Source: Earliella scabrosa
Taxonomy: Eukaryota; Basidiomycota; Agaricomycetes; Polyporales; Polyporaceae
Length of the DNA stretch: 64,000 nt
Direction: 5' to 3'
Assembly (NCBI GenBank): GCA_022605405.1
Contig: JABYQQ010000008.1
Location: 248,001-312,000 of the forward strand
Positions 10,526-24,918 of the stretch are shown here, one piece after another (position 1 is the first letter of the stretch; every line of letters starts with the position of its first letter). The translations under genes and the position numbers were made by a program. The notes below the pieces were generated by a model. That model was not told the DNA's origin, searched no databases, and saw only the letters and a list, made by a program, of their open reading frames with translations.

Positions 10526-10796
10526 CGCGTGCGAGCTGAGGTAGATGGTACGGCGGGCTGAGCAGACGAGAGGCGGGTGGCGGAGGAGCGCACTGTGGCT
10601 GCGGTAGCGGACAAGTTGAAGGAGCATGAGACGCGTCGACGCTCGTTCGGACCGGAAGACGCGGACCCCGGCTCTGCAGCGGTCACGTGCGTGTGTGGAG
10701 ATAGACTTCGCGATGAGCGGGTGGAGGCCCAATCCGCATCTTGGCTCTCGCCCTCATCTCGCCCTATCCTCCGCATCGCTCGTCCCGACACTCACA
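10526..10796. promoter_or_regulatory. shared promoter region between NUDIX gene and malate dehydrogenase
   Basis: The two ATGs face away from each other across 271 bases. No clear TATA box is seen; the 3' part is CT-rich just before the malate dehydrogenase ATG, as is common in fungal promoters. Confidence 0.4.
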
Positions 10797-12301
10797 ATGG
10801 TAAAGGCAGTCGTTCTCGGTGCTGCAGGTACGTGGGTCTACCTACAGGAAGTATAACTGAAGCTCATCGGACTCGATCAGGCGGTATCGGCCAGCCCTTG
10901 TCTCTTCTCCTCAAGAACAACCCCCTGGTCACAGAGGTGTGTCTTGATGCTAGCATCCATGGCCCTCGTATAACTCACACATGCAATGTGTAGTTGAGCC
11001 TCTATGATATCGTGAACACTCCCGGTGTGGCGGCCGATCTCTCGCACATCTCCACGCCTGCAAAGGTTACGGGCTACCTTCCCCCCGACGATGGTCTCAA
11101 GAAGGCTTTGACGGGAGCTGAAATCGTTGTCATCCCTGCGGGTGTTCCGAGGAAACCAGGAGTACGTACCGTATAACTGTCTCCGCATTCGTACGCTCAT
11201 GTATGCGCTCAGATGACGAGGTCAGCATTACAACCCCACACTGTTGAAAATAGCATGAATTGACTGAACAAACGTACGATGCAGGGACGACCTGTTCAAG
11301 GTGAGCATGTCGTACGCGTGCAGAGGGCCATCGCTGACGATGACAAGATCAACGCCGGTATCGTTCGTGATCTTGCTACCGGTATCGCGACCACAGCACC
11401 GAAGGCGTTCGTCTTGGTCATCTCTAACCCCGTCAACTCCACCGTTCCCATCGTTGCGGAGGTCTTCAAGAAGCACGGCGTCTTCGACCCGAAGAGGTGC
11501 GCGTCGCGCCATTTCACTGCAATATCATTTGCTCCAGTCTGCTCATCACATCCGTCCGCAGGATCTTCGGCGTTACCACCCTAGATGTTGTCCGCGCATC
11601 CACCTTCGTATCGGAAATTCTGGGCGACCTGTCCCTTGCACCCAAGGTCGTTGTTCCCGTTGTCGGCGGCCACAGTGGTGTTACTGTATGTGTCATCTCG
11701 CAGACCAATCACAACACACCCATTGATCACATACCTTCCATAGATCGTTCCTTTGCTATCGCAATCCTCCCACCCCCTCCCGTCCGGCTTCGCTCAGGAT
11801 GAGCTCGATAAGCTAACCAACCGCATCCAATTCGGCGGCGACGAAGTTGTCAAGGCGAAGGATGGTGCCGGCTCTGCCACGCTCTCGATGGCGTATGCTG
11901 GTGCCGAGTTTGCAGAAAAGATCATTCGTGCTGTGAAGGGTGAGAAGGGCATTGTTGCGCCGTCTTTCGTCAACCTCGCCGCGGACAAGGAGGGCGGTGA
12001 GGCGCTCAAGAAGGAGATCGGCAGCGACCTTGACTACTTCTCTGCTCCCATTGAGCTTGGAGTACGTGCAAGTTCATGATACGCAAGGATGACGCGCTGA
12101 CGAGGCTTGAAATTAGGCGGACGGCGTGGCATCGATCAAGCCGCTGGGTAAGTTGACCGACTTCGAGACTGGACTCATCAAGGCTGCTGTCCCAGAGCTC
12201 TTGAAGAACATCGAGAAGGCATGTGTGATTCTCGAGATACTTATAAGCAGTTACTCACTGTTCGATAGGGTGTTTCCTTCATTGAGCCGTCCAAGCTTTA
12301 G
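10797..12301 (+). CDS. MDH: NAD-malate dehydrogenase with C-terminal -SKL (peroxisomal/cytosolic type)
   Basis: Oxidises malate to oxaloacetate with NAD. Ten exons (10797-10827, 10881-10936, 10994-11161, 11213-11220, 11285-11300, 11348-11496, 11562-11685, 11744-12061, 12117-12218, 12269-12301) give 334 residues. Seen directly: the dinucleotide-binding GAAGGIGQPL at the N-terminus, the substrate arginine loop [22 protein letters not shown], and the active-site GGHSG. There is no mitochondrial presequence from the chosen ATG. The last exon encodes only [10 protein letters not shown] and a TAG; SKL is a canonical type-1 peroxisomal targeting signal, as in yeast Mdh3. The intron before it is GC-AG (AAG|GCATGT), while the other introns are GT-AG. 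An in-frame ATG further upstream would add an unconvincing leader. Convergent with DDX41. Confidence 0.93.
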
Positions 12302-12467
12302 GGGCGTCAGGGTGTCATCAACCGGTGCAAGGCAGAGAACAGAAGTCATAGTAGTGTCGTATTGTGTAAACGTAGAGTGTAGAATTTGCACATGCTTGTG
12401 CTGTATCTGCGGGCATATCGGGACGAGGACACGAGGAGAAACGCCGCTCGAATTGAGAGAACGACGG

Positions 12468-14738
<2,271 letters not shown>

Positions 14739-14984
14739 GGCGGCAGGAGTGGATGGACTGTGGTCGACGACGAGCCTGAGCACGAGACGCGCCCAGGAAG
14801 TCGGGGCTGCGAAGCGCTGGGCGGGTGCGCGGGCCGAGAGGCTGAGGCAGGAACGGATGAGATCATCGAGCGAGGACGGCGATCGTGCAGCGTCGACCAT
14901 ATGGCCCCCGCCGCGCAGCCATGGCCTCAAATTCTCTCATATCACCGATAACATCGCAGGGACCAGTGCTTCTCCCCGACCACC

Positions 14985-16378
<1,394 letters not shown>

Positions 16379-16487
16379 GACCATCAAAACCATTACAACC
16401 GCGACGATGTGCGAATGAACAGCAGAATGTAACCGATACATGTAACCTTAACAGTAGCAATATGTAAAAGCAGACACGTAGTAGAAC

Positions 16488-19162
16488 TCAGTGGTATGAC
16501 TTCTTGGCCCGCTCGATATGCGCACGCAACTTTTGCTGCTTTTCCCGCAAGGACGCCTTCTTCTTGCCCCGTACAGCGCCGCTCGCAAGGATCATCATCA
16601 GAGGCTTGTTGCGTGCCTTCTCCCGGTTTGTCGAGCTGCTCGGGGCGGCCTTGTTCTTCTTCCCCTTGAGCGAGCCATACTTCTCGCGACCCTCGCGACC
16701 CTTCTCAATCGAGGCAATACGCTCGGCGTAATCGGCTTTCGCTTTCTTGCGCGGGCCGAGGATGTCGTTCTCGGAGATGAACGTGTCCGCGAGGTTCCCG
16801 TCCGAGGAGGCGAGGAGAGACTTCTTCTGAGACTCGAGAGAGGCGAGCTTCCGCTTCGCGGCACTCCCTCCGCCGCGTTCGATGGCCTCGTTCGCTGCTT
16901 TGATGCGAAGGTCGTTGAGGAGAGCGAAGTCTGCAGGCGTGAGGATCTAGAAGGCAGACGAGATGGATGAGCTCAACAGAAGCAAACGTGTGTCTAGCGG
17001 ACATGCCTTCGTAGTTGCAAGGGTTGATATCCGCTTGACCGCCTCTTCTGCGGTCTCCTGCTTCTCCTCCCCCTCTTCGTTGTCTGATTCCTCTTCTGCA
17101 TCTTTAGATTTGCCCTTGCCCTTACGTTTCGCCTTCCTGTCGCCCTCGTCTTCGCTGTCGCTGATCTCGAGATCCGAGTCGCTGTCCGAGTCGACACTGA
17201 TCCATCCATCGGAAGACTCCTCGGAGGAGTCGGTCTCGACATCCCAACCTTCCCATGCCGCCTCGTCGTCCTCGTTGTCGTCTCCGGAAGCAGCACCGTC
17301 CTCCTCGCGCAATTTCTTGAGGTGGTCCTCGAGGAGCTGCATGGAACAACCTCAGCATAGAATTAGAAGCGAGCGATCCGGCTGTACGCACCACCAGGCC
17401 CTCGATATCGACCGCTGCTTCCGCGCTATGACCGAAGGGCAATGGCTGACTGCCCTTCGCTATGCCCATGCTGGCCTCCTTGCCTCGCTCTCTCCGCTTA
17501 AGCATACCTGGGTTGACCTCCCGGAACAGCTGGAGCAGACCGCGCGCCGCGGCGGTGACCGCCTTGTCACGGCTTTTCCTGTACTCGATCAAATCTCCGA
17601 GTAGGTCCTCCTCCATCGCCCACGGCTGCCGCCTGCACACCTCGCGTATGGAGTTGATGCCCGCTGCGATGACCTCGCTGCCAACACCTGGGTGGACAAA
17701 CTCCTGGGCGATCTTGCGGATGACGGGCGTGAGCGCGTCCGGGGGTGTGAACTCGTGCACGGATTGTGCGAGAGCGACGAGGATGGAGGGGATTCGGAGC
17801 TGGTGGTACGTGAGGTACTTCATGATGTAGGTGTAGAAGCCGAGCACGCAGAGCTTGTGGCCGCCCATGACACGCGAGAGGAGCTGCATGATGAGGATCT
17901 TGTGGTCGAGCGAGAAGCGTTTGTCGTACTTGTTGAGGATATCGTAGAGCTTCTCGCCGAACGTCTGGGGATCATTGAGAAGCTGAATAGCGGGGAAGTT
18001 CGGGTTGGCTTCATCGGTTTTCTTCTTCTGTTTCTGTTCATGGGGTCAGTACGACGGGTACAACCGAAAGACAGCGATGACCTGGGATAACTCACTGCCT
18101 TGATGGCCTTGACCTGCTTCTGCAACTTCTTGTCCCCACTCCTAGTCTTCTTGTTAATCTCCCTACGATGCTGAAGAGACTTCACGTCTGGCAACTGGAG
18201 CACAGGCTTAGACTCATGCTCGAATAGGGTGAAGTGCACATACATCCTCTTCCTCATCATCACTGTCCTCCTTCTCTTCATCACTCCCGAGGAAGAAGTG
18301 CAGGGATGCACTTTGAACCTTTGTTACGGGATGGAAGCAGCCGAGAGCGATGATAGAGACCGTCTTTGCATCGTTCCTGCGTCGATACGGCTTGAGGAAC
18401 CGACTGATATGGGTGATCGAGGGACGCACCAGATGCCCTTTCTCCACAGTTCTTTGGTGAGTACCACTGCCCACATTGCCTCTCCCCCATTGCCAGATGA
18501 GCCCGCCGCAGCGCGGAGCTTGCCCTTGTCCCCAACAACCTCAGCGTCCATCCCCCGTTCGACCATCCCAAATAGCATGGCTTGTACAGCACGGTTGAGT
18601 TTGTGGTTCTTGGTGCGGAGGTTCGCCGTTCGAATGTCGGACAGGATGGTTCTCCTGATGAATGCGCGCAGGGAGGACGAAGTGGTGCGGGGAAGAAGGG
18701 GAAAGAGGGTTTGCAGGAGACTGTAGAGGGTGCGTTAGGGTCGGATGCAAGGGTCGAAGTGTGAGACGCACGAGATGGAAGTAATGACATCCTTGTTGCG
18801 TAGCATGACAAGGTTTTGGACTAGGGACTTGCGAGTGTCAGGCGAGAGGGTGCCATAGCTTTCGAGGAGAAGAGTGGAGATCTGCGACGGGAATTCCGCC
18901 GTCTCCTTAGGGTAGCATTGTGCGACCTGAGCGTGGTCAGTGCGATATCATTGCTGTGAGGAAAGAAAGATACCTGGGCGATGAACGAGACTAGCTCGCG
19001 GAAGTGCTGAGCATTCTCGTCCGGGTTAATCTGGAAGATTTGACGGATGCTGTTGTAGTGGTTCCATTGCTGGAGGAACTCCTCCTTGTAGGCGGGCGGG
19101 TCACGCTTGATCAGGTTCTGAAGCTGAGGCAAGTTTGAGGTGAGGAGAACACCGCGACCCAT
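16488..19162 (-). CDS. SDA1: SDA1 ribosome biogenesis protein
   Basis: SDA1 is a nucleolar/nuclear protein needed for 60S subunit maturation and export. The start [20 protein letters not shown], followed by [15 protein letters not shown], matches the SDA1 N-terminus, and helical repeat-like sequence continues through the middle exons ([40 protein letters not shown]). A strongly acidic region ([20 protein letters not shown]) precedes the conserved basic C-terminus: [20 protein letters not shown], then [15 protein letters not shown] and a lysine/arginine-rich tail ending RAKKSYH at the TGA at 16488. At least six introns. The real last-exon frame differs from the longest open frame drawn there. 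Confidence 0.92.
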
Positions 19163-19433
19163 GGTGGACGATGTGCGAGTAATAGAGTGCTAGTGCTTCC
19201 ACTGCCAGTACTTGCTACACCGGGCGCTTCAGAAAATTCTTGCCGCCTCCGGACATAGCGGACCGTGACCGGGAACAGACCTCGCGCGAAGTTCGAACGA
19301 CAATCTGAGCAGAAGGGAAACAGAGGGAGCAGAGGGCCAGGCTCCAGCACGGGTGCTCAGAGCGGGAATGGACTGAATATCAGGTATCTTTCAATACAGC
19401 AAGATGGTAGTGATACATGGGTATACATTGCTC

Positions 19434-20365
19434 TCATGAGCTCGGGGCGACGGTTTCAGCTGGCGCAGGGCTCGAGTCGGTCTTCGTCGACGCGGGGACA
19501 GCATCCTTCTTCTCCGCCTTCTCAGATGTAGGAGACGTGACTCCTCCTCCTCGTCCCCTGCCCCGTCCGCCTCCCCGTCCGCCCCCGCGGACGGCACCAC
19601 GGATGTTGATAGACTGCTGCGGTTTCTTCTCGCCGTCTTCTGCGCCTTCCTCTTTCTTTGGCTTGTTCCATTCACGCGTCGGCTTGCCGGAGTCCCATTC
19701 ACGGTTCTGAATCTAGAGCAAGCAGGGTCGATACGACGCGAAGGCACGGATCGCCACCGTGGTCTCACCTTGTCCAGCTTACGGCGAGCATTTTGCTCGC
19801 GAGCCTTGTCCACGTTCTCCTGGACCTTCTTTGCTTTGGCCTGCTTGACCCGTTCAGCCTCCTGCATCTTCTTGTACTCGTCTTCGTCCGCTTGGACATC
19901 CTGCATGGATCGTCTCGTCTCGCCGGCCCCATAATGTGACACCGATATGTGCACATACCGCTCGCCGTTGCTTGATCTTCTCGTTTTGTTCCCTTATACG
20001 CGCCATGCGCTCCGCCAGCTCTTCCTCGCTAGGCTTCTCCTATGAGGTCGTTCAACACTACACCTCTGCTCAAAGCAGGGACAAGGACACACTCGTTGCG
20101 CCCCACCGGTCTTGACGCGATCGGGATTCACATAAGGCTTCTTCTTCTCCTTGGGTTCCTTCTTGGACTCGGTAGCATCCTTGTCATCGCTGACGGGTTG
20201 ACCATTCGCGGCACCCTCGGAAGTGGAGGACGCGCCATCCTTGGATGGCGAAGCGTCCTGCGCGGGAGGCTCAGCGTCGGCTGGGGCTGGGTCGTCCTTG
20301 ATCTTGAGGGCGTCGAGGTCGAGACCAAGGGAGTTCGAGGCCGCTTCGGGGTTGCTGTCGGCCAT
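19434..20365 (-). CDS. coiled-coil, RGG-repeat protein (CCDC9-like), probable RNA-binding
   Basis: Conserved-looking fungal protein of uncertain function. From the ATG at 20365: an acidic, low-complexity N-terminus (MADSNPEAASNSLGLDLDAL), a basic stretch KKEPKEKKKPYVNPDRVKTG, a helical charged region (EELAERMARIREQNEKIKQR; then ADEDEYKKMQEAERVKQA), the motif REWDSGKPTREWNKPK, and a C-terminal RGG box (RGAVRGGGRGGGRGRGRGGG) followed by a Ser/Thr/Pro tail ending VAPSS at 19434. RGG boxes commonly bind RNA and are methylated on arginine. Similarity to animal CCDC9 rests on layout and is tentative. An in-frame ATG at 20515 would add 50 residues. It is divergent from PGK. Confidence 0.65.
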
Positions 20366-20524
20366 GAATGGGAGAGAAGGACGTGTCTCGTTGGGCGACT
20401 GAGGCCGAGGAGACCGAGACCAGAGCTGGCGAGACGCGAAGGAGGACGAGGGAGAGACGCGCGCGACGGAAGGGCACTCGGAGATGAGCTGGAAGATGCC
20501 GAGCCGTGACTTCATCGAATGGCC

Positions 20525-20609
20525 GACGCGATATAAGCCCGCCTAGATCGACTACGCTCGGTCCACCATCGATTTCCCCGCGAGTGCTCCCCCTCTCCTC
20601 TCAACCACC
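20525..20609 (+). promoter_or_regulatory. PGK core promoter: TATA-like site and CT block
   Basis: ATATAAG at 20531-20537 lies about 75 bases before the PGK ATG, followed by a pyrimidine-rich stretch (CTCCCCCTCTCCTCTC) ending at ACCACC|ATG. TATA plus CT block is typical of strongly expressed fungal glycolytic genes. Confidence 0.5.
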
Positions 20610-22235
20610 ATGTCCATCGCCAACAAGCTCTCCATCACCGACCTCGACCTCAAGGGCAAGCGCGTCCTCATCCGCGTCGACTTCAATGTCCCCATGCAGG
20701 ATGGCAAGGTCACCAACCCCGCCGTACGTGCTCTCCGCGTCTCTTTCTATCTAAGCGACTCACATCCGGCCTACAGCGTATTGTAGCTGCCCTCCCCACT
20801 ATCAAATACGCCATTGAAAATGGTTCGTTCTCCTAATGGCCACCGCTCAAGTCATGACCTCACCAACCTGCAGGCGCCTCCAAGGTCGTCCTCATGTCCC
20901 ATCTTGGCCGTCCGGACGGCAAGGTCAACCCGAAGTACTCGCTCGAGCCTGTCTCCCACGAGCTCGAGAAGCACCTCGGCAAGCCCGTCACCTTCGTGAA
21001 CGAGTGCGTGGGCCCCGAAGTCGAGAAGGCCGTGAACGAGGCTCCCGAGGGCGCAGTCGTTCTCCTCGAGAATCTCCGCTTCCACATCGAGGAGGAGGGC
21101 TCGTCCAAGGACAAGGACGGTAAGAAGACCAAGGCCGACCCTGCGAAGGTTGCAGAGTTCCGCGAGGGTCTGACCAAGCTCGGCGACGTCTACGTGAACG
21201 ACGCGTTCGGTACCGCCCACCGCGCGCACTCGAGTATGGTCGGCGTGAAGCTCTCCCAGCGCGCTGCAGGCTTCCTCATGAAGAAGGAGCTGGACTACTT
21301 CGCGAAGGCTCTTGAGCACCCCGAGCGTCCCTTCCTTGCCATCCTTGGTGGCGCCAAGGTGTCTGACAAAATCCAGCTCATTGAGAACATGCTTGACAAG
21401 GTAATAGGAAACTATACGGACCGTTGAATCACTCTCATATCATCTATGTTAGGTCAACTCTTTGATCATCTGTGGCGGCATGGCCTTCACCTTCAAAAAG
21501 ACACTCGAAAACGTCAAGGTAAGTCGAGGCATCGCATACGACGTCTTCAGTTCTGACTGTGAGGCGTTAGATCGGCCAATCTCTGTTCGACGCACCCGGA
21601 TCAGAGAAGGTCGCTGCGCTGGTCGAGAAGGCCAAGGCGCGCAACATCAAGATTGTCTTCCCCGTTGACTACGTCACGGCTGACAAGTTCGACAAGGATG
21701 CGAAGGTACGTGGGTCTACTGGCTTCCATTGCGTACCAACTCCTCACTCCCAAAGCCAGACTGGTCAAGCTACTGATGAGGAGGGTATTCCCGACGACTG
21801 GATGGGTCTCGATGCTGGCCCGAAAAGCCGCGAACTGTTCCGTCAGACTGTCCTTGAGTCGAAGACAATCCTCTGGAATGGGTGAGTAGTCGTTCATGTA
21901 TCTCGAGCAACAACACGCAGACCTTACGACGAATGCAGTCCTCCTGGTGTCTTCGAATTCCCCGCATTCGCTGCCTCGTCAAAGGCTCTCCTTGATGCCA
22001 CTATCGAGGCCGCACAAAAGGGAGCCACCGTCATTGTTGGCGGTGGTGATACCGCGACCGTTGTCGCGAACTACGGCGCGGAGGACAAGCTCAGTCACGT
22101 CAGCACCGGCGGTGGTGCCAGTCTTGAGCTGCTCGAGGGCAAGGTGTGTTGTGACCTTCATATCCTGTATTCCGGAAAACTCAACGTGGCCTGTAGACTC
22201 TGCCTGGTGTCGCCGAGTTGAGCGAGAAGCAGTGA
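20610..22235 (+). CDS. PGK1: phosphoglycerate kinase
   Basis: Glycolytic enzyme that makes ATP and 3-phosphoglycerate from 1,3-bisphosphoglycerate. Eight exons (20610-20723, 20777-20822, 20874-21400, 21453-21518, 21571-21705, 21760-21881, 21939-22143, 22197-22235) give 417 residues, the normal length. Seen: the RVDFNVPM substrate motif, [58 protein letters not shown], and the nucleotide-binding [11 protein letters not shown] and [13 protein letters not shown]. It ends GVAELSEKQ. Very GC-ending codon use fits high expression. Convergent with eRF1. Confidence 0.97.
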
Positions 22236-22555
22236 GTGGATGATGAGTCAAGAGAAATTATCGAGAAGTCATTTGTTGTATCTCTACTAGGACTTGGACA
22301 GTTAGGCTGTAATTGCTAGTCATTAGACGTGTCCATAGATCTATGAAGGACATCGCCTGAACGCCCTGCCCATGCACAGGGGCAAGCTTGCGTATTTCGC
22401 CAATGACTAGAGTTGATATGCTGTTGAATGTCATCGTTAGACTCTCGCGTGATCTGTCGTGACACAATTGATGGCATTTTCGTAGATACTGGATACTGAG
22501 TGTTCACAAGGCTACAACTGAGATGATCGAATAGCAACGACAACGGATGATACTA

Positions 22556-22980
22556 TCACAACATGTGCGTCGAGAAACAAATACACAATGTGGGACGATT
22601 GAGAGATCTGCACAAGATCAGCAAAGAAGTAAATAGAGAATTGAGGGGAGGGACGCGCACCTTGACGTGATAGACACGTCTCGTATGAGTGACGATGGCG
22701 CAGGGAGCATCGCCCAGTCTCCCTTGCCATACTTGTCGCCGCTCTTCAGCGGCATGACCATCCTCGTGATCTTCCTGCCTTCGACACCGTACGCAATCTC
22801 TCCGTAGGACGTGACCGGCCGCAACGGCGAGCTTGCGTCAATCGCCTTATGCGTCGACAGGACCACCTTCGTGGGTACAACCTCTCTAGACCCGACGCTC
22901 ACCCCCGACATCCCTCCGCCCCCCGCCCCACCCGGCGTGCCCAAGCCTGGCGGGGCTCCAGAATGGAGCCACCAGATAAG
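22556..22980 (-). other. in-frame extension of eRF1 past its stop codon (candidate readthrough product)
   Basis: After the eRF1 TGA (22983-22981) the same frame stays open for 120 codons to a TGA at 22620-22618. If a well-formed 53-base intron (22660-22608; GTGCGC, CTGAT branch, GTGCAG) is removed, it runs 123 codons to a TGA at 22558-22556. The sequence begins LIWWLHSGAPPGLGTPGG and continues with coding-like stretches such as VTSYGEIAYGVEGRKITRM and KSGDKYGKGDWAMLPAPSS, with GC-ending codons like those of eRF1. No known domain is recognised. A separate overlapping gene is possible, but the only ATG-led version starts inside this frame. Confidence 0.55.
22608..22660 (-). other. predicted intron downstream of the eRF1 stop codon
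   Basis: Donor GTGCGC, branch-like CTGAT about 13 bases before the acceptor, acceptor TTGTGCAG, 53 bases long, typical for this genome. It lies about 320 bases after the eRF1 stop, beyond the usual 50-55 base limit that triggers nonsense-mediated decay. Listed high-to-low because it lies on the minus strand (span 22608-22660). Confidence 0.5.
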
Positions 22981-22983
22981 TCA
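22948..22983 (-). promoter_or_regulatory. candidate stop-codon readthrough element (TGA-C plus hairpin)
   Basis: The eRF1 stop is TGA followed by CTT. Ten bases downstream GGCTCC (22970-22965) pairs perfectly with GGAGCC (22959-22954) across a 5-base loop, and an outer TGG can pair with CCA (22950-22948). A leaky UGA-C context with a stem-loop 8-10 bases downstream is the arrangement reported at several eukaryotic readthrough sites. Confidence 0.5.
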
Positions 22984-24554
22984 GATGTCATCGTCGTCCG
23001 ACATGAACTCGTCGTCGTCGTCATCAACGCTCTGCAGGTTGGTGAAGTCAACCTTGTACCGGAGGAGACCGCCGATGCCACCGAAGCCCTTGACGAACTG
23101 TGCGCCCTCTTGCGAGCGGTTAGTAACGAACTCGAGGTTGGCACCGAACTCCTTGTACTTCTCCGCGAACCACTCGAGGAGCGACTGCGGGTCGCAGACC
23201 TTCTCCATTTCGAGACCGGTCGACTTGTCGATGAATCGTTCGCGCTCCTTCTCTTGCTCCTTGTTCACGTGAATGACGACCTCCTCTACAACGCTCCGTT
23301 GAGTATATGCGTGTGTCCGGTAAGCAAGCTCCACATACCGCCGGCCGCATTCCGGAGCACATATCGGGTGATGTCAAGGTTCTCCCATACAATCAGCGTC
23401 TCCACGGCACCAAGTTCAAGCGCCTTCAGGGTGTCGTCGATACCGAAGCAGTACTTGCCGGTATCCTGGCTGATCTCGTCGAAGTACTTCTGGATCAGCT
23501 TCTTCTCCTGCACGAATTTGACGTTCGAGAGGGCCTCCGCGGCAAGTTCAATGGCCTAGGATAGGGAGTGAGCTCCACAAACCTCGAACTGAACAAAGTG
23601 CGTAGCATACCTGGTTGAAACCGTTCTCGCCACCGTAACTCACGTCGACCACCTTGATGACCTTGGCAGCCAAACGAGGGTCGAACATGTCGCTCTGGCT
23701 GAGCTCGGTCTTGAAGTCCGCGCTACCCGCGAGGACAAGACCAGTCACGTTGACTTTGTCGTTGGTAATGAAGTGCTGTACGGCCAGTTCGGCAACCTTC
23801 CGCACGTAGTTGTGGCGCTTCTCGTCACGAAGACGCGCGAAACGCAATGCGGACTGACCACCACGGCCGTGCTTCTTGGGGAGATCGACGGTGAATTTGT
23901 GGATGACTTCGCGGGTGTTACCAGCAACCGTGCCGAACAGAGTGCCGTTACCGTCCATAACGATGAAGCCGAACTTCGAGTCAGACTCGAGAAGTTCCTG
24001 AAGCGCCTCAGTATGGAACTTGTTGTCGCAGAGGTATAGGGAACTGTCTGTGATGTCAGATGGCGGTAAAGGAAGTGACATCGGTGCAACATACGTATTG
24101 ATGGGCTTGTGGGGCTCAAAATCGAAGGACACCTTCTTTTCCTTGCCTTCATCCGTGAGGATCGTTCCGACGAACAGGACCAGGCCATTCGGCGGTACAC
24201 GGTTGTACAGCTTGAGTCGCTGCTGGGTCGAAGTGATGGCTGCCAGTACAGACAACCGATTGACTCGGGATTTGATGTTGGATGCCGTGCCGTACTCTTG
24301 CGTCAACATGGCGGATACTCGAGATATTTGGTCCTAGGCTGACGTTGAGTCGATCGGACATCGATCTTATCCACTGGAGCACACCTTTGGGGGGATGATG
24401 AGGGAGATCATAGAAGTCCCCGCTCTAATTGCGCGATGAGTCTAAAGTCGTTGAATAACGATGGAGGAGCGTACCCTCTGGCGGCGTCGAGGCTCTTGAT
24501 GAGCTTCTTGACCTTCCACATCTGAATGTTTTGCTCCGCTGGGTCTTGACTCAT
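22981..24554 (-). CDS. SUP45: eukaryotic peptide chain release factor 1 (eRF1)
   Basis: Recognises all three stop codons and triggers peptide release with eRF3. The start [20 protein letters not shown] and the first introns splice cleanly ([15 protein letters not shown]). Seen: the stop-codon-recognition motifs NIKS ([11 protein letters not shown]) and YxCxxxF-type KYCFGIDD, and the peptidyl-hydrolysis GGQ motif in [20 protein letters not shown]. The C-terminal eRF3-binding domain follows ([19 protein letters not shown]), and an acidic end [14 protein letters not shown], where other eRF1 proteins also end. About seven introns. Oddity: the frame continues open for 120 codons after the TGA; see separate entries. 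Convergent with PGK, divergent from POP7. Confidence 0.96.
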
Positions 24555-24918
24555 CTTGGCTCAAGAAACGTCGTCAACAAGGGAACACTTTTGTACAGAG
24601 ATAAACGCAGGGACAGAAGATGAGAGGCGAAAGCAAGAGACGGGGCGGGGAGTCTGCGAGGTAAACAGATCCTGCCAGGCGCATGCTGGTCAAAATTTCG
24701 GCCACTTGTCACGATGGGCGCCAAAATAGACTTATCTTCCCTGATGGCCACTTATTGGCAGTGATAAGCCACCTATCGTTTCAAAAGGTTTCCAATGGCG
24801 CAACATGTCCGGCCCGGCCACAGAATTGAACGTAACCAAGTTTGTGTGCACTCTCACTCCGTCTCTCCTCCCTACTACTGTCCCTCTTCGTCCTTCTGGT
24901 GATCTTGCAGCGGCGGCT
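24555..24918. promoter_or_regulatory. shared promoter region between eRF1 and POP7
   Basis: About 360 bases between divergent starts. It has direct repeats of the kind GCCACTT/GATAAGCCACC around 24710-24775 and a CT-rich stretch before the POP7 start. No clear TATA box. Confidence 0.35.

Larger units (their letters stand above)
22236..22980. other. PGK 3' region and in-frame extension downstream of eRF1
   Basis: The PGK-side part (22236-22555) shows no gene. The eRF1-side part (22980-22556, minus strand) is an open frame continuous with eRF1 past its TGA, with a predicted intron at 22660-22608; see the separate entries. Confidence 0.5.

Noticed and set aside
22233..22300. Readthrough or peroxisomal signal at the end of PGK
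   Set aside because: The stop is TGA-G with no hairpin, and the extension lacks an SKL-type end.
22849..23559. 236-codon plus-strand open frame
   Set aside because: Antisense shadow of the eRF1 exons; no recognisable domain.
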